This document shows, one piece after another, positions 1 through 11,583 of a stretch of 64,000 nt of DNA. How positions within the stretch are numbered: the stretch's first letter is position 1; each line of letters begins with the position of its first letter. The notes beneath the pieces are model-generated. The model saw nothing but the letters and a program-made list of their open reading frames with translations. It searched no databases and was not told the DNA's origin. Origin of the DNA: Clostridiaceae bacterium (lineage in GTDB: Bacteria > Bacillota > Clostridia > Lachnospirales > Lachnospiraceae). A program made the position numbers and the translations under genes. Where the stretch lies: contig CABIYE010000001.1 in NCBI GenBank assembly GCA_902362865.1, forward strand, positions 248,001-312,000. The letters are read 5' to 3'.

Positions 1-1
1 C

Positions 2-2155
2 TCCGAAATAGAACGGTCTGTCCCGGACGGCGGAAGCGTGGTTGCTGCGGGACGGGTATACAGAAGAGAGCAGAAATCAGATTATCAGATCTTATATCTT
101 AAAAATGTATCTGTTTATTATCAGGAAAAATCATTCAAAGAGTCCAGGTTGATTATTTATGATGAAGAAAAAGAAAGAATTGGCATTGGCAATCGGATTG
201 TAGTGAAGGGAGAAGTTTCTTATTTCGATCCGGCAGGTAATCCCGGCAATTTTGACAGAAAATTTTATTATCAGAAACAGAAAATCCATGTTTCTGTATG
301 GAGTGATACGGTCAGAGTCGCGAACGGGGGCGTGTATCCTGTTCGGAATGCACTGGCGGATATCAGAGAGCATTGGAAAGAAGTGTTGATTTCTTATGCC
401 GGGGAAGAAGACGGCAGTATTCTATGCGCTGTGATTCTTGGTGATAAGTCAGGGATGGAAGAAGAGATGAAAGAACTCTATCAGAAAAATGGAATTGCAC
501 ATATTCTTGCAATTTCGGGGCTGCATCTGTCTTTTGCAGGAACTGTGATTTACCGCCTTCTGCGAAAATGCAGCGGTTCCTATCTGGCAGGGGGATGCGC
601 GGGACTCCTGTTCATGGCGCTTTATATTTTGATGATAGGGGTGAGTGTATCTGCCCTTCGGGCAGTTATTATGTATATGTTTCGGGTGGGAGCGGATATG
701 TCAGGGAGAGTTTACGACGGGGCTACCGCGATAGCGGCTGCCATGCTAACAGTCATTATTTGGCGTCCCCTGTCTTTCTATGATGCCGGGTTTCAGTTAT
801 CTTTTGGGGCCGTAGTAGGAATGATGGTTCTCAGCCCTCTATTATCTTCAAAAAAGAAATCAAATAATTTCTTAAAAAACGGATTTATAACAAGTTTTAG
901 TATTAATCTGGCAACATTTCCTATGATTTTATATCACTTCTATGAAATTCCTTTGTATTCTGTTTTCCTGAATCTGGTAGTCATTCCGCTTATGAGTGTC
1001 CTGCTGGCGGCAGGGATGGCGGGAAGCGCCTGTGTGTGTATCTGCCCTCCGGTGGGAATGGTGTTTATAAAGGTGTGCAGCAAAATTCTGTGGGTTTATG
1101 AAGTCTTATGCAAAGGGGCAGAGAAGCTCCCTTTGAACCGTATCATTACCGGACAGCCAAAAATATGCTGGATTGTACTGTATTACATGTTGCTGTTTCT
1201 TGGCGTGGCAGCGGCGCTTTCCCGGAAAAAAGAAAAGGATGCCATATCGGACAGGATTTTTGTGGAAAGAAGAGCAGCGGTTTTGTCCGGTGGTTTTCTG
1301 GGCGTTATGCTGATTTTTCTGACCTGCCCGGCTGTGAGACATGATGACCTGGAGGTTACGATGCTGGATGTAGGGCAGGGAGAGTGTATTTTCCTGAGAA
1401 ATGAGAAGGGAATCAGTATGCTGGTGGACGGTGGAAGCAGTGATGTGAAGCAGGTAGGAAAATACAGGATAGAACCGTTTCTGGAAGCCCGGGGAGCGGG
1501 GTGCCTGGATTATGTATTTATTTCCCACGGGGATGCAGATCACAGGAATGGAGTTGAACAGTTACTGGAGAGGCAGGAACAGGGGGTGAAGGTGAATTGT
1601 CTTGTTCTGCCGGAGAAAAACGTCTGGGATGAAGGGCTGGAAGAGCTTGCAGGGAAAGCGGTGGAGCAGGGGACGAAGGTGGTGATTCTAAAGCAGGGAG
1701 ATAAGATTGAGGCAGAGGGGCTTGTAGTTACCTGTCTCCTTCCGGAAAGAGATTATGCCGGCGAGAAGGGAAATGAGGCTTCCATGGTGCTGGATATTCG
1801 TTATGGATATTTTGACATGCTTCTGACGGGAGATCTGGGAGCGGAAGGAGAGAGAAGGCTTGCACAGAATCATGAGAAAGATTATGATGTTCTGAAAGTG
1901 GCACATCATGGTTCTGATTTTTCCTCCGATGAAGAATTCCTTTCGGCAGTAAAGCCGGAAGTTGCCCTGATTTCAGCGGGAAAAGAAAATCGTTACGGAC
2001 ATCCCGGAAAGGAGACCATCGCAAGACTTAAGAATGCGGGATGCCGGATATACTGTACGAAAGAAACAGGGGCGGTTATTCTGAAAACAGATGAAAAAAC
2101 TATAGCCAAGCCGGAAATTTTCAAGTATAATGGAAGCTATGAAAAGTTTGAATGA
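2..2155 (+). CDS. comEC: ComEC/Rec2 DNA-uptake channel protein (5' end missing)
   Basis: Inner-membrane channel that carries single-stranded DNA into the cell during transformation. The frame is open to the left edge with no start of its own, so this is a 3' partial of about 717 residues; a GTG at 38 is internal. A soluble N-terminal region is followed by a multi-helix Competence domain (a run of hydrophobic segments roughly 150-430) and a C-terminal metallo-beta-lactamase-like domain with HGDADH and AHHGSDFSS motifs. The stop overlaps holA, so the two are probably cotranscribed. In Clostridia comEC is widespread even where transformation has not been shown. Family assignment is firm; activity is inferred. 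Confidence 0.93.
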   Translation, partial: SEIERSVPDGGSVVAAGRVYRREQKSDYQILYLKNVSVYYQEKSFKESRLIIYDEEKERIGIGNRIVVKGEVSYFDPAGNPGNFDRKFYYQKQKIHVSVWSDTVRVANGGVYPVRNALADIREHWKEVLISYAGEEDGSILCAVILGDKSGMEEEMKELYQKNGIAHILAISGLHLSFAGTVIYRLLRKCSGSYLAGGCAGLLFMALYILMIGVSVSALRAVIMYMFRVGADMSGRVYDGATAIAAAMLTVIIWRPLSFYDAGFQLSFGAVVGMMVLSPLLSSKKKSNNFLKNGFITSFSINLATFPMILYHFYEIPLYSVFLNLVVIPLMSVLLAAGMAGSACVCICPPVGMVFIKVCSKILWVYEVLCKGAEKLPLNRIITGQPKICWIVLYYMLLFLGVAAALSRKKEKDAISDRIFVERRAAVLSGGFLGVMLIFLTCPAVRHDDLEVTMLDVGQGECIFLRNEKGISMLVDGGSSDVKQVGKYRIEPFLEARGAGCLDYVFISHGDADHRNGVEQLLERQEQGVKVNCLVLPEKNVWDEGLEELAGKAVEQGTKVVILKQGDKIEAEGLVVTCLLPERDYAGEKGNEASMVLDIRYGYFDMLLTGDLGAEGERRLAQNHEKDYDVLKVAHHGSDFSSDEEFLSAVKPEVALISAGKENRYGHPGKETIARLKNAGCRIYCTKETGAVILKTDEKTIAKPEIFKYNGSYEKFE

Positions 2156-3125
2156 AGATATAAAGGCAGGAAAATTTAAGAATGTATACCTTCTTTTTGG
2201 AGAAGAGGCTTATTTAAAAAAACAGTATAAAGACCGTCTCACGAAAGCCATGCTGCCGGAGGGAGATACCATGAATTATGCCTATTATGAAGGAAAGGGA
2301 ATCAGTATTCCGGGAATTATTGACCTGGCGGAGACGATGCCCTTTTTTGCGGAGAGAAGGCTGATTGTAATCGAAAATTCCGGTTTCTTTAAAAATGCGG
2401 CGCCGGAGCTGGCAGACTATATTAAGACGATGCCAGAGACTACGCATTTCCTGTTTGTGGAAGAGGAAGTGGATAAGCGCGGCAGGATGTATAAAGCTGT
2501 GAAGGACAAAGGGCGTGTGGCGGAGATGACGCGCCAGGATGAGAAGACACTGCTGATTTGGCTTGGCAGGACGGTGCGGCGGGAGGGAAAGCAGATACAG
2601 GAATCTACCCTCCGCTATCTGCTTTCTATAGCGGGAACTGATATGGAGAACCTGGAAAAGGAATTGGAGAAGCTTTTGTGTTATACCATGGACAAAACAG
2701 AGATTACCAGGGAAGATATTGACGCGATCTGCACGGTTCAGATTACGAACAAGATTTTTGATATGGTGGAGGCTGTAGCATTGAAAAAGCAGAAGACAGC
2801 GCTGAATTATTATTATGATCTGCTTGCGCTGAAGGAACCACCTATGCGCATCCTTTATCTTTTGAGCAGACAGTTTAAACAGCTTCTGGAAGTGCGGGAA
2901 CTTTCTAAAAAAGGGTATGGGAAGAAGCAGATTGCAGAGGCGGCAGGACTCCATCCTTTTGTAGCGGGCAAGTATATTTCCCAGTGTAAGGCGTTTTCAG
3001 GCAGTGAGCTGCGCAGGATTCTGGAAGAAGCGGCGGATCTGGAGGAACGGGTGAAGACGGGAAGATTGAATGACAGAATGAGCGTTGAGCTTTTTATAGT
3101 AAAGTATAGTGGAAAGGAGCGATGA
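2130..3125 (+). CDS. holA: DNA polymerase III delta subunit
   Basis: Clamp-loader delta subunit that opens the beta sliding clamp at the replication fork. The protein is 331 aa, the usual length, and begins with the family-typical acidic region followed by [12 protein letters not shown] near residue 20. The start at 2130 overlaps the comEC stop by 26 bases; an alternative ATG lies three codons downstream at 2139, and neither has a strong Shine-Dalgarno site, so translation may be coupled to comEC. The stop overlaps the lepA start by four bases (ATGA), giving a comEC-holA-lepA-hemW operon. Confidence 0.9.
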   Translation: MEAMKSLNEDIKAGKFKNVYLLFGEEAYLKKQYKDRLTKAMLPEGDTMNYAYYEGKGISIPGIIDLAETMPFFAERRLIVIENSGFFKNAAPELADYIKTMPETTHFLFVEEEVDKRGRMYKAVKDKGRVAEMTRQDEKTLLIWLGRTVRREGKQIQESTLRYLLSIAGTDMENLEKELEKLLCYTMDKTEITREDIDAICTVQITNKIFDMVEAVALKKQKTALNYYYDLLALKEPPMRILYLLSRQFKQLLEVRELSKKGYGKKQIAEAAGLHPFVAGKYISQCKAFSGSELRRILEEAADLEERVKTGRLNDRMSVELFIVKYSGKER

Positions 3126-4942
3126 AATTGGCAGGAATTGATCAGAGTAAAATTAGAAATTTTTGTATTATTGCCCATATAGACCATGGCAAATCTACAT
3201 TGGCAGACCGTATTATTGAGATGACAGGACTTCTCACCAGCCGTGAGATGCAGTCCCAGGTTCTGGATAATATGGAGCTGGAAAGAGAGAGAGGAATTAC
3301 CATTAAGGCACAGACCGTGCGTACGGTATATAAGGCGAAGGATGGGGAGGAGTATATCTTCAACCTGATTGATACGCCGGGACATGTGGATTTTAATTAT
3401 GAAGTGTCCAGAAGCCTTGCCGCCTGCGATGGTGCAATCCTTGTGGTAGATGCAGCACAGGGGGTGGAGGCACAGACCCTGGCAAATGTATATCTTGCCC
3501 TAGATCACGACCTGGATGTGATGCCGGTAATCAATAAGATTGATCTGCCAAGTGCAGAGCCGGAGCGGGTGATAGAGGAAATTGAGGATGTGATTGGGAT
3601 TGAGGCGGAGGATGCCCCTCTCATTTCAGCGAAAACCGGACTGAACGTAGAAGAAGTCCTGGAACAAATTGTGTTGAAAATTCCGGCGCCGGAAGGAGAT
3701 CCGGATGCTCCGCTGAAAGCGTTGATCTTTGATTCTGTATATGATTCCTATAAGGGCGTGATTGTGTTTTGCAGAATTAAGGAAGGCAGCGTGAAGAAAG
3801 GCACGCCAATCCGCATGATGGCAACGGGAGCAACGGCGGAGGTTGTGGAAGTAGGATATTTTGGCGCAGGTCAGTTTATCCCCTGTGATGAGCTGAGTGC
3901 GGGGATGGTTGGTTATCTAACTGCCAGCTTGAAGAATGTGAAGGATACCCGTGTGGGTGATACGGTTACTAACGATAAGAATCCTTGTGCAGAGCCGCTG
4001 CCGGGATATAAAAAGGTAAATCCGATGGTATATTGCGGAATGTATCCGGCGGACGGAGCAAAATATCCTGATCTCAGAGACGCCCTGGAGAAGCTTCAGC
4101 TAAACGATGCTTCCCTACAGTTTGAGCCTGAGACTTCGGTCGCTTTGGGATTTGGGTTCCGCTGCGGATTTCTGGGACTTTTGCATCTGGAGATTATTCA
4201 GGAACGTCTGGAAAGAGAGTATAATCTGGATCTGGTAACCACAGCGCCCAGCGTTATTTATAAAGTGCATAAGACAAACGGCGAAGTCATTGACCTGACG
4301 AATCCGACCAATCTTCCGGATGCATCCGAGATTGAATATATGGAAGAACCTATGGTAAAAGCAGAGATTATGGTTACTTCTGAATTTATCGGCGCAATTA
4401 TGGATCTGTGTCAGGAGCGCAGAGGCATTTATCAGGGAATGGAATATATCGAAGAGACGAGAGCCGTGCTCCGCTACCATCTGCCGCTCAATGAAATTAT
4501 CTATGATTTCTTTGACGCACTGAAATCCCGTTCCAGAGGGTATGCTTCCTTTGATTATGAGATGCTGGGCTATCAGCAGTCTGAGCTTGTGAAGCTGGAT
4601 ATCCTGATTAATAAGGAAGAAGTGGATGCGCTTTCCTTTATCGTGCATGCGGGAACGGCATACGAGCGTGGAAGAAAGATGTGCGAGAAATTGAAAGAAG
4701 AAATCCCGAGACAGCTCTTTGAAATCCCGATTCAGGCGGCTGTGGGCAGCAAGATTATTGCCCGTGAGACAGTAAAAGCCATGCGTAAGGATGTGCTTGC
4801 CAAGTGTTACGGCGGTGATATTACCCGTAAGAAGAAGCTTTTGGAAAAACAGAAGGAAGGAAAGAAGCGGATGCGCCAGGTGGGTAATGTGGAAATCCCG
4901 CAGAAAGCATTTATGAGCGTGCTGAAACTGGACGATAAATAA
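3122..4942 (+). CDS. lepA: Elongation factor 4 (LepA), ribosomal back-translocase GTPase
   Basis: Translational GTPase of the EF-G family, 606 aa, full length. G1 motif [11 protein letters not shown]3 DTPGHVDF, G4 NKID and the LepA-specific C-terminal region ([16 protein letters not shown]) are all visible. It acts on stalled or mis-translocated ribosomes. The GGAAAGGAG ribosome-binding site lies inside the end of holA, and the start codon overlaps the holA stop. hemW follows after 12 bases. Confidence 0.97.
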   Translation: MKLAGIDQSKIRNFCIIAHIDHGKSTLADRIIEMTGLLTSREMQSQVLDNMELERERGITIKAQTVRTVYKAKDGEEYIFNLIDTPGHVDFNYEVSRSLAACDGAILVVDAAQGVEAQTLANVYLALDHDLDVMPVINKIDLPSAEPERVIEEIEDVIGIEAEDAPLISAKTGLNVEEVLEQIVLKIPAPEGDPDAPLKALIFDSVYDSYKGVIVFCRIKEGSVKKGTPIRMMATGATAEVVEVGYFGAGQFIPCDELSAGMVGYLTASLKNVKDTRVGDTVTNDKNPCAEPLPGYKKVNPMVYCGMYPADGAKYPDLRDALEKLQLNDASLQFEPETSVALGFGFRCGFLGLLHLEIIQERLEREYNLDLVTTAPSVIYKVHKTNGEVIDLTNPTNLPDASEIEYMEEPMVKAEIMVTSEFIGAIMDLCQERRGIYQGMEYIEETRAVLRYHLPLNEIIYDFFDALKSRSRGYASFDYEMLGYQQSELVKLDILINKEEVDALSFIVHAGTAYERGRKMCEKLKEEIPRQLFEIPIQAAVGSKIIARETVKAMRKDVLAKCYGGDITRKKKLLEKQKEGKKRMRQVGNVEIPQKAFMSVLKLDDK

Positions 4943-4954
4943 AGGGAGAGTCAT

Positions 4955-6190
4955 ATGAGAGAACTGGAGTTGTATATTCATATACCCTTTTGTGTGAGAA
5001 AATGTAAATATTGTGATTTTCTGTCTGCCCCTGCCGATGCAGGGGAGCGGCAGAAATATGTGGAAAGCCTTTGCAGGAAAATCCGGTCTTACGGTGCGCT
5101 TGCGAAGGCTTATCATGTTGTCAGTATTTTCCTGGGAGGAGGGACGCCCTCCGTGCTTGACGCGGGGCAGACAGAGAAAATATTTGACGCAGTCTATGAT
5201 ACATTTATGGTGGATAAGGATGCCGAGATAACCACAGAGCTAAATCCGGGAACGGTGACAGAAGAAAAGCTTAGAATGTATCAAAAGGTGGGGATAAACC
5301 GCCTGAGCATCGGTCTGCAGTCTGTCAACAATCATGAGCTAAGGATGCTGGGAAGAATCCATACGTACGAAGATTTCATTGACACCTTTGTAATGGCTAG
5401 AAAGACAGGATTTGACAATGTGAATGTGGATTTGATTTCTGCCATACCCGGACAGACGGTGGAAAGCTGGGAAGATACGCTGCGCACGGTGGCGGAGCTT
5501 GAGCCGGAGCACATTTCCGCATATAGCCTGATAATCGAAGAAGGCACGCCATTTTATGAGATATATGGGGAAGAAGGTGCGGCATCGGGCGGAATGGCAG
5601 TATTATCTGGTGAGGGTGCAGCGCTTCCGGACGAGGACGCAGAGCGGGAGATGTATCAGAGAACGAAGCGGATTCTGGAAGAATACGGTTATCGCCGTTA
5701 TGAAATATCCAACTATGCAAAAGAAGGTTTCCGGTGCCGCCATAACCTCGGTTATTGGGAACGTCGGGAATATCTGGGAATCGGACTGGGAGCCGCATCA
5801 TTGATTGATAATGTCAGGTGGAATGAGTACGCCTCCGTGGAAGAATTTTGCCGGAAATATGGGGAAGGGATAGAGATTGTTCCGGAATTTATCTGTGTCA
5901 ATGAACCGGAGAGTATTACAGGAAGTAAAGTGAAGGTCCCAAGAGAGGATGGAGAGCGGTTAAGTGTAAAAGAACAGATGGGAGAATTCATGTTCCTTGG
6001 GCTGAGGAAGATGGAGGGAATTTCGAAGGAGCGCTTCCTGCGGACGTTTCATGAGCCTGTGGAGAAAGTTTATGCAGACCAGATTCCTGATTTGTGTGAA
6101 AAAGGTCTGTTAGAGTGTGAAGGAGATTTCATCCGTCTTACGGAGAGAGGGATAGATATCAGTAATTATGTAATGAGTGAATTTATTTGA
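4955..6190 (+). CDS. hemW: HemW-type radical SAM protein (heme chaperone family)
   Basis: Radical SAM protein of 411 aa. The cluster motif CVRKCKYCDF (CX3CX2C) sits at about residues 13-21 and is followed by GGGTPS. The downstream pattern (ELNPGTV, GLQS, SAYSLIIEEGTPF, RYEISNYA) is that of HemW rather than true HemN coproporphyrinogen dehydrogenase. HemW proteins bind heme and are thought to deliver it to respiratory enzymes. The position next to lepA is conserved in many Firmicutes. Start chosen for the AAAGGGAG site 8 bases upstream. A bidirectional terminator follows. Confidence 0.9.
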   Translation: MRELELYIHIPFCVRKCKYCDFLSAPADAGERQKYVESLCRKIRSYGALAKAYHVVSIFLGGGTPSVLDAGQTEKIFDAVYDTFMVDKDAEITTELNPGTVTEEKLRMYQKVGINRLSIGLQSVNNHELRMLGRIHTYEDFIDTFVMARKTGFDNVNVDLISAIPGQTVESWEDTLRTVAELEPEHISAYSLIIEEGTPFYEIYGEEGAASGGMAVLSGEGAALPDEDAEREMYQRTKRILEEYGYRRYEISNYAKEGFRCRHNLGYWERREYLGIGLGAASLIDNVRWNEYASVEEFCRKYGEGIEIVPEFICVNEPESITGSKVKVPREDGERLSVKEQMGEFMFLGLRKMEGISKERFLRTFHEPVEKVYADQIPDLCEKGLLECEGDFIRLTERGIDISNYVMSEFI

Positions 6191-6202
6191 CTTTTATTAT
6201 AA

Positions 6203-6254
6203 AAATACAGATAAACTGTCACGCATAAATAAATGTAACAGTTTATCTGTATTT
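6203..6254. terminator. Bidirectional terminator between hemW and pyrG
   Basis: A perfect 17-bp inverted repeat (6203-6219 with 6238-6254, arm AAATACAGATAAACTGT) sits between two convergent genes. It is flanked by A-rich sequence on the left and T-rich sequence on the right, as expected for a hairpin that stops transcription from both sides. Confidence 0.85.
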
Positions 6255-6270
6255 GTTAAAAATCAAATTT

Positions 6271-7878
6271 TTATGCGCCCTTGTGTGCCAGCGCAGCTTC
6301 CACGAATCCCTTAAATAATGGATGTGGCCTGTTTGGTCTGGATTTCAATTCGGGATGTGCCTGGGTAGCAATGAACCAGGGGTGTTCCGGTATCTCTATC
6401 ATCTCAACGATTCTTCCGTCTGGGGACAGTCCGGAGAGCATCATGCCATGCTCTGTAAGAGCGTCACGGTAGTCGTTATTTACTTCATAGCGGTGCCTGT
6501 GGCGTTCTTTGATTTCTTCTGTTCCATATAATTTGTAAGCTTTTGAATCCTTGTCGAGGATACATGGGTAAGCGCCAAGACGCAGGGTTCCGCCGATATT
6601 TTCAATACCAATCTGTTCCGGCATAATATGGATGACCGGATGTGTGGTCTGGGAGTCCAGCTCTACGCTGTGGGCGTCGTTGTAGCCGATGACATTGCGT
6701 GCAAATTCCACAATAGCAAGCTGCATACCGAGACACAGGCCCAGGAAGGGAACTTGGTGGGTTCTGGCGTAGCGGATTGCTTCGATTTTGCCGTCAATGC
6801 CGCGGTCGCCGAATCCGCCCGGGACGAGGATGCCGCTTACATCGCCCAAAATCTCTTCCACGTTATCTGCAGTTACCGTTTCAGAATCCACCCATTTAAT
6901 ATTAACGGTGGCATGGCTGAAAATACCGCCGTGCTTGAGGGCTTCGACGACGCTGATATATGCATCGTGAAGCTGGATATATTTTCCTACAAGGGCAATG
7001 GTGACTTCCGTATTCGGATGACGCAGGTAGTCTACCATTTCAGCCCAGTCTTTCAGATCCGGTTCCGGACAGTCTAAATGAAGGCATTCACAGACAACCC
7101 CTGCCAGGTTTTCTTTCTCCATCGCCAGAGGCGCTTCATAGAGATACTCTACATCCAGGTTCTGCAGTACATGGTTGGCAGGTACATTACAGAATAGTGC
7201 AATCTTGTCTTTTATGCCGTTGCCCAGAGGATATTCTGAACGGCATACAATCACATCCGGCTGAATCCCCATTCCCTGAAGATCTTTTACGCTGGCCTGC
7301 GTCGGTTTCGTTTTCATTTCCTGGGAGGCGCGCAGGTAAGGAATCAGGGTGACATGGATTAAAATAACATTTTCATGTCCCTTTTCATGCTGGAACTGCC
7401 GGATTGCCTCCAGAAATGGCTGGCTTTCAATGTCTCCTACCGTTCCGCCTACTTCGATAATGGCAATTTCTGTATCCGTTGCTGCCGGGTTGCGGTAGAA
7501 ACGGTCTTTGATTTCGTTGGTAATGTGAGGGATAACCTGAACGGTTCCTCCGCCAAAATCCCCGCGCCGTTCCTTCTGCAGGACGGACCAGTAAATCTTG
7601 CCGGTGGTTACATTGGAATTCTTGCTCAGGCTTTCGTCAATAAATCGCTCGTAATGTCCCAGGTCTAAGTCTGTCTCGGCACCGTCATCGGTGACAAATA
7701 CTTCTCCGTGCTGCACCGGATTCATCGTTCCCGGGTCAATATTGATGTAAGGATCGAATTTCTGCATAGTCACCGTGTAACCACGGGCTTTCAGAAGGCG
7801 CCCTAATGATGCCGCTGTAATGCCTTTTCCTAGTCCTGATACTACACCGCCTGTAACAAATACGTATTTTACTGCCAT
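6271..7878 (-). CDS. pyrG: CTP synthase
   Basis: Converts UTP, ATP and glutamine to CTP. 535 aa, full length. The N-terminal synthase domain carries [11 protein letters not shown] at residues 10-20. The C-terminal class I glutamine amidotransferase domain has the nucleophile in GLCLGMQ and a His-Pro-Glu in QAHPEL. The ribosome-binding site AAGGAGG is well placed. It lies 45 bases after the DUF1846 gene on the same strand with no hairpin between, so both probably share one promoter at about 9451-9480. Confidence 0.97.
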   Translation of the reverse strand: MAVKYVFVTGGVVSGLGKGITAASLGRLLKARGYTVTMQKFDPYINIDPGTMNPVQHGEVFVTDDGAETDLDLGHYERFIDESLSKNSNVTTGKIYWSVLQKERRGDFGGGTVQVIPHITNEIKDRFYRNPAATDTEIAIIEVGGTVGDIESQPFLEAIRQFQHEKGHENVILIHVTLIPYLRASQEMKTKPTQASVKDLQGMGIQPDVIVCRSEYPLGNGIKDKIALFCNVPANHVLQNLDVEYLYEAPLAMEKENLAGVVCECLHLDCPEPDLKDWAEMVDYLRHPNTEVTIALVGKYIQLHDAYISVVEALKHGGIFSHATVNIKWVDSETVTADNVEEILGDVSGILVPGGFGDRGIDGKIEAIRYARTHQVPFLGLCLGMQLAIVEFARNVIGYNDAHSVELDSQTTHPVIHIMPEQIGIENIGGTLRLGAYPCILDKDSKAYKLYGTEEIKERHRHRYEVNNDYRDALTEHGMMLSGLSPDGRIVEMIEIPEHPWFIATQAHPELKSRPNRPHPLFKGFVEAALAHKGA

Positions 7879-7923
7879 AATTGCCTCCTTGTGTGAATGA
7901 TTTCCGCCTTTTTAAAAACAGTA

Positions 7924-9417
7924 TTATACAACTTTTTTTCTAAAAAATACAGCTTTTTTTTCATACTTTGCTTCAAATGTTGCCTGGATGGACAGCTTTT
8001 TAAATTGTTTCATATCAACAGAGCTTACCATAACAGAAGTATGAGCCTGGCATCCCTTTAGTTTGGGAAGCTGTTCCAGGGCAAGTTGTGCATATTTATC
8101 CATTGCCGCACTGACGGACAAGGCAATCAGCACTTCGTCAGTATGGAGCCTGGGGTTTTTACTCCCCAGATAGTTTACTTTGAGCTTTTGGATTGGCTCG
8201 ATGGCGTCAGGAGAGATTACATGCTTTTCATGGTCAATGCCGGCCAGCTCCTTCAGGGCATTCAAAAGAAGCGCCGCAGAAGCTCCCAGCAGTTTGGAAG
8301 TCTTTCCTGTGATGATCCGTCCGTCGGGAAGTTCAAGTGCCGCTGCAGGACCGCCTGTCCTTTCGGCACAGGCAAGGGCGGCATCTACGACGGGGCGGTC
8401 GTGTACTGTAATTCCTGCCTGGTTCATCAGCATTTCTATCTTATAGACTTCTTCTTCGGAGCAGGATCCAATCAGAAGACGGCGAAGTGCGTCATAATAT
8501 CTGCGGATGATTTCCTGGCAGGAAGCCTTTTGGCATATCTCGTCATTGCAGATGCAGTTTCCGGCCATGTTTACACCCATATCGGTAGGGGAGTTGTAAG
8601 GGCTTTTCCCGTAAATCCGTTCAAATGTTGCACGGAGCACAGGGAAAATCTCTACATCCCGGTTGTAGTTGACCGTAGTTTTTCCATAAGCTTCCAGGTG
8701 GAAAGGGTCGATCATATTTACGTCATTCAGATCGGCGGTTGCAGCCTCATAGGCAAGGTTTACCGGATGCTTCAGCGGGATATTCCAGATGGGGAAGGTC
8801 TCGAACTTTGCATATCCGGCGCGGATTCCACGCTTGTGCTCATGATAAAGCTGCGACAGGCAGGTGGCCATTTTGCCGCTTCCGGGGCCGGGAGCGGTAA
8901 TGACTACCAATGGCCGCGTGGTTTCGATATAGTCGTTCTTTCCATAGCCGTCGTCGCTGACAATTAATGGGACATTGCTGGGATAGCCCGGAATCATATA
9001 GTGGATATATACCCGGATTCCCAGCCGCTCTAAGCGGGACTTGAACAGATCTGCACTGCTCTGGCCGGTGTACTGCGTGATAACGACGCTGCTTACATAA
9101 AGTCCGTTGTTGGTATAGGCTTCCATAAGTCTTAATACATCAGAATCGTAGGTGATTCCCAGATCTCCGCGGATTTTATTCTTCTCAATGTCTCCGGCGC
9201 TGATGACAATAACGATTTCAGCCTGGTCGGAAAGTTCTTTCAGCAGCCGGAGTTTGCTGTCCGGGCAAAAGCCGGGAAGAACTCTTGAGGCATGGTAGTC
9301 GTCAAATAGTTTTCCGCCGAATTCCAGATATAATTTGTTATCAAATTGATTAATCCGCTCACGGATGTGTGCGGATTGCATGTTAAGATATTTTTCGTTG
9401 TCAAATCCAATATTCAT
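7924..9417 (-). CDS. DUF1846 family protein
   Basis: Cytoplasmic protein of 497 aa that I recognise as the DUF1846 family, conserved in Firmicutes with solved structures but no agreed function. A P-loop-like stretch APGPGSGKMATCLSQLY lies near residue 180, which suggests nucleotide binding (inference). The start at 9417 (MNIGFDNEKYLN) is preferred over one eight codons upstream because GAGGGAG lies 6-7 bases before it. It heads a probable two-gene unit with pyrG. Confidence 0.85.
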   Translation of the reverse strand: MNIGFDNEKYLNMQSAHIRERINQFDNKLYLEFGGKLFDDYHASRVLPGFCPDSKLRLLKELSDQAEIVIVISAGDIEKNKIRGDLGITYDSDVLRLMEAYTNNGLYVSSVVITQYTGQSSADLFKSRLERLGIRVYIHYMIPGYPSNVPLIVSDDGYGKNDYIETTRPLVVITAPGPGSGKMATCLSQLYHEHKRGIRAGYAKFETFPIWNIPLKHPVNLAYEAATADLNDVNMIDPFHLEAYGKTTVNYNRDVEIFPVLRATFERIYGKSPYNSPTDMGVNMAGNCICNDEICQKASCQEIIRRYYDALRRLLIGSCSEEEVYKIEMLMNQAGITVHDRPVVDAALACAERTGGPAAALELPDGRIITGKTSKLLGASAALLLNALKELAGIDHEKHVISPDAIEPIQKLKVNYLGSKNPRLHTDEVLIALSVSAAMDKYAQLALEQLPKLKGCQAHTSVMVSSVDMKQFKKLSIQATFEAKYEKKAVFFRKKVV

Positions 9418-9450
9418 TTGTAACTCCCTCGTATTCCTCAAATTAAAATA

Positions 9451-9480
9451 AGTATACTACATTATAAGGCCAGTTTACAA
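9451..9480 (-). promoter_or_regulatory. Probable sigma-A promoter of the DUF1846-pyrG unit
   Basis: Read on the minus strand: TTGTAA (9480-9475), an 18-base spacer, then TATACT (9456-9451), about 35 bases upstream of the chosen start codon. Confidence 0.5.
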
Positions 9481-9509
9481 TCTTTTCATAATGTTTTTGC
9501 TTGTTTTTA

Positions 9510-9538
9510 TTGATTTTAAATGAGGCTGTCCGTATAAT
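9510..9538 (+). promoter_or_regulatory. Sigma-A promoter of ftsH
   Basis: TTGATT (9510-9515), a 17-base spacer and TATAAT (9533-9538), with the ftsH start codon 50 bases downstream behind an AGGAGGAG ribosome-binding site. Confidence 0.75.
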
Positions 9539-9588
9539 AAAATGGTAGTGTCAGGATGTGTCGGCACTAAAATACTAGGAGGAGAAAT

Positions 9589-11490
9589 ATGGATAATCAA
9601 AATAATCAGAATAGAAATAAGAAGCCGAATCAGGATAACCGACAGGGATTCCCGTTTATTATTCTTGTGACATTGCTTACAGCGATACTGGTTCTTGCTC
9701 TGTATCAATTTCAGGGAGCAACGAATGCACAGGAGATTACTTACAATGAATTCCTGAAGATGATTGATGACGGAAAGGTAGATAAGGTTACGATTAGCAG
9801 TGATCAGATCACAATTACGGAGAAGAAACAGGCAGGAAGTAATTTTTCCAGACAATATTATACCGGAATCATCAATGATGATAAGCTGGTGGAAAGGCTG
9901 GAAGATGCAGGCGTTGAATTTACACAGGAAATTCCGGATGCTACATCAGCTATTATTTTAAATGTGCTTCTTACGTTTCTGCCTATTGTCCTGATAGCGG
10001 GATTCTTTGTATGGATGACAAGGAAGATGTCGAAAGGCGGCGGCATGATGGGCATTGGAAAAAGCAATGCCAAGATGTATGTAGAGAAGGAAACCGGAGT
10101 TACCTTCAAGGACGTGGCAGGCCAGGACGAAGCGAAGGAATCCCTGCAGGAAGTTGTGGATTTTCTGCACAATCCGGGCAAATATACCGGCGTGGGGGCG
10201 AAGCTGCCTAAGGGAGCGCTTTTGGTGGGGCCTCCGGGAACCGGTAAGACGCTGCTTGCGAAGGCAGTTGCAGGCGAGGCAAAGGTTCCGTTCTTTTCTT
10301 TGTCAGGATCTGCTTTTGTGGAAATGTACGTAGGTGTTGGAGCGTCGCGAGTGAGAGACCTGTTTAAACAGGCACAGCAGATGGCGCCATGTATTATATT
10401 TATCGATGAGATTGATGCAATTGGTAAGAGCCGTGATAATCAATTGGGAGGAAATGATGAGCGTGAGCAGACGCTGAACCAGCTTCTGGCAGAGATGGAT
10501 GGCTTTGATACGAATAAAGGCTTGCTTTTGCTGGCGGCGACTAACCGTCCGGAGATTCTGGATCCGGCGCTTTTGCGTCCGGGGCGGTTTGACAGAAGAA
10601 TTATTGTGGAACGTCCTGATCTGAAGGGACGTATTGACGTACTGAAAGTGCATTCCAAGGATGTGCGCATGGATGAGACGGTTGATTTGGAGGCGATTGC
10701 GCTTGCAACATCCGGTGCTGTCGGATCTGATCTTGCGAATATGATTAATGAGGCGGCAATCAATGCTGTTAAGCATGGACGGAATGCTGTATCCCAGAGT
10801 GATCTGTTTGAGGCGGTAGAAGTAGTGCTGGTAGGTAAGGAAAAGAAAGACCGCATTATGAGCCAGGAAGAGCGGCGGATTGTTTCCTATCATGAGGTAG
10901 GACATGCACTGGTAAGTGCTTTGCAGAAGGATGCGGAGCCGGTACAGAAGATTACAATTGTACCAAGAACTATGGGAGCGCTTGGATATGTGATGCAGAC
11001 GCCGGAAGAAGAGAAGTTCCTGAATACGAAGAAAGAGCTGGAGGCGATGCTGGTGGGGATGCTGGCAGGCCGGGCGGCAGAGGAGATTGTATTTGATACG
11101 GTTACGACAGGAGCTTCTAATGATATTGAAAAGGCGACGAAGATTGCAAGAGAAATGATTACGCAATATGGTATGAGCGACCGGTTCGGACTGATAGGAC
11201 TGGAATCTATCCAGAATCGATATCTGGATGGAAGGGCAGTTATGAATTGCGGTGAGAAGACTGCCTCTGAGATTGATGAGGAAGTTATGAAGATGCTGAA
11301 GAAGGCTTACGAGGAGGCGAAGAGGCTTCTTGGCGAGCACAGAGAATCGCTTGACAAGATTGCGGCATTTCTGATTGAGAAAGAGACCATTACAGGCAAG
11401 GAATTTATGGAGATATTTCATAAAGTCGAGGGCATTGATCCGGAGGAGAAGAAAGAGCCGGAAGAGCGTATTGGCATGAAAACAATATAG
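9589..11490 (+). CDS. ftsH: ATP-dependent zinc metalloprotease FtsH
   Basis: Membrane-anchored AAA+ protease for quality control of membrane and short-lived proteins; 633 aa. A first transmembrane segment (about 22-42), a small extracytoplasmic domain, a second segment (about 122-144), then the AAA domain with GPPGTGKT and a SRH region, and the zinc-binding HEVGH of the M41 peptidase. The Asn/Gln-rich N-terminus is short. It has its own promoter and a strong terminator directly after the stop. Confidence 0.97.
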   Translation: MDNQNNQNRNKKPNQDNRQGFPFIILVTLLTAILVLALYQFQGATNAQEITYNEFLKMIDDGKVDKVTISSDQITITEKKQAGSNFSRQYYTGIINDDKLVERLEDAGVEFTQEIPDATSAIILNVLLTFLPIVLIAGFFVWMTRKMSKGGGMMGIGKSNAKMYVEKETGVTFKDVAGQDEAKESLQEVVDFLHNPGKYTGVGAKLPKGALLVGPPGTGKTLLAKAVAGEAKVPFFSLSGSAFVEMYVGVGASRVRDLFKQAQQMAPCIIFIDEIDAIGKSRDNQLGGNDEREQTLNQLLAEMDGFDTNKGLLLLAATNRPEILDPALLRPGRFDRRIIVERPDLKGRIDVLKVHSKDVRMDETVDLEAIALATSGAVGSDLANMINEAAINAVKHGRNAVSQSDLFEAVEVVLVGKEKKDRIMSQEERRIVSYHEVGHALVSALQKDAEPVQKITIVPRTMGALGYVMQTPEEEKFLNTKKELEAMLVGMLAGRAAEEIVFDTVTTGASNDIEKATKIAREMITQYGMSDRFGLIGLESIQNRYLDGRAVMNCGEKTASEIDEEVMKMLKKAYEEAKRLLGEHRESLDKIAAFLIEKETITGKEFMEIFHKVEGIDPEEKKEPEERIGMKTI

Positions 11491-11500
11491 GAAATGTATA

Positions 11501-11538
11501 AAACTCCCGTCCCTTTATTTCAGGGGCGGGAGTTTTAG
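11501..11538 (+). terminator. Intrinsic terminator after ftsH
   Basis: 14-bp stem (11501-11514 with 11522-11535, one G-U pair), 7-base loop, followed by T residues; it begins 10 bases after the ftsH stop. Confidence 0.88.
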
Positions 11539-11583
11539 GCAGTGGGAAAAGAGCAGCAGGATGTAGGCGGGAAGGAAATTGGT

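Noticed and set aside
10303..11421. Long open frame (372 codons) antisense to ftsH
   Set aside because: Shadow of codon bias in ftsH; no ribosome-binding site, no recognisable domain, His- and Ile-rich antisense composition. The same holds for long antisense frames at 4115-5116, 15337-15831 and 54691-55491.
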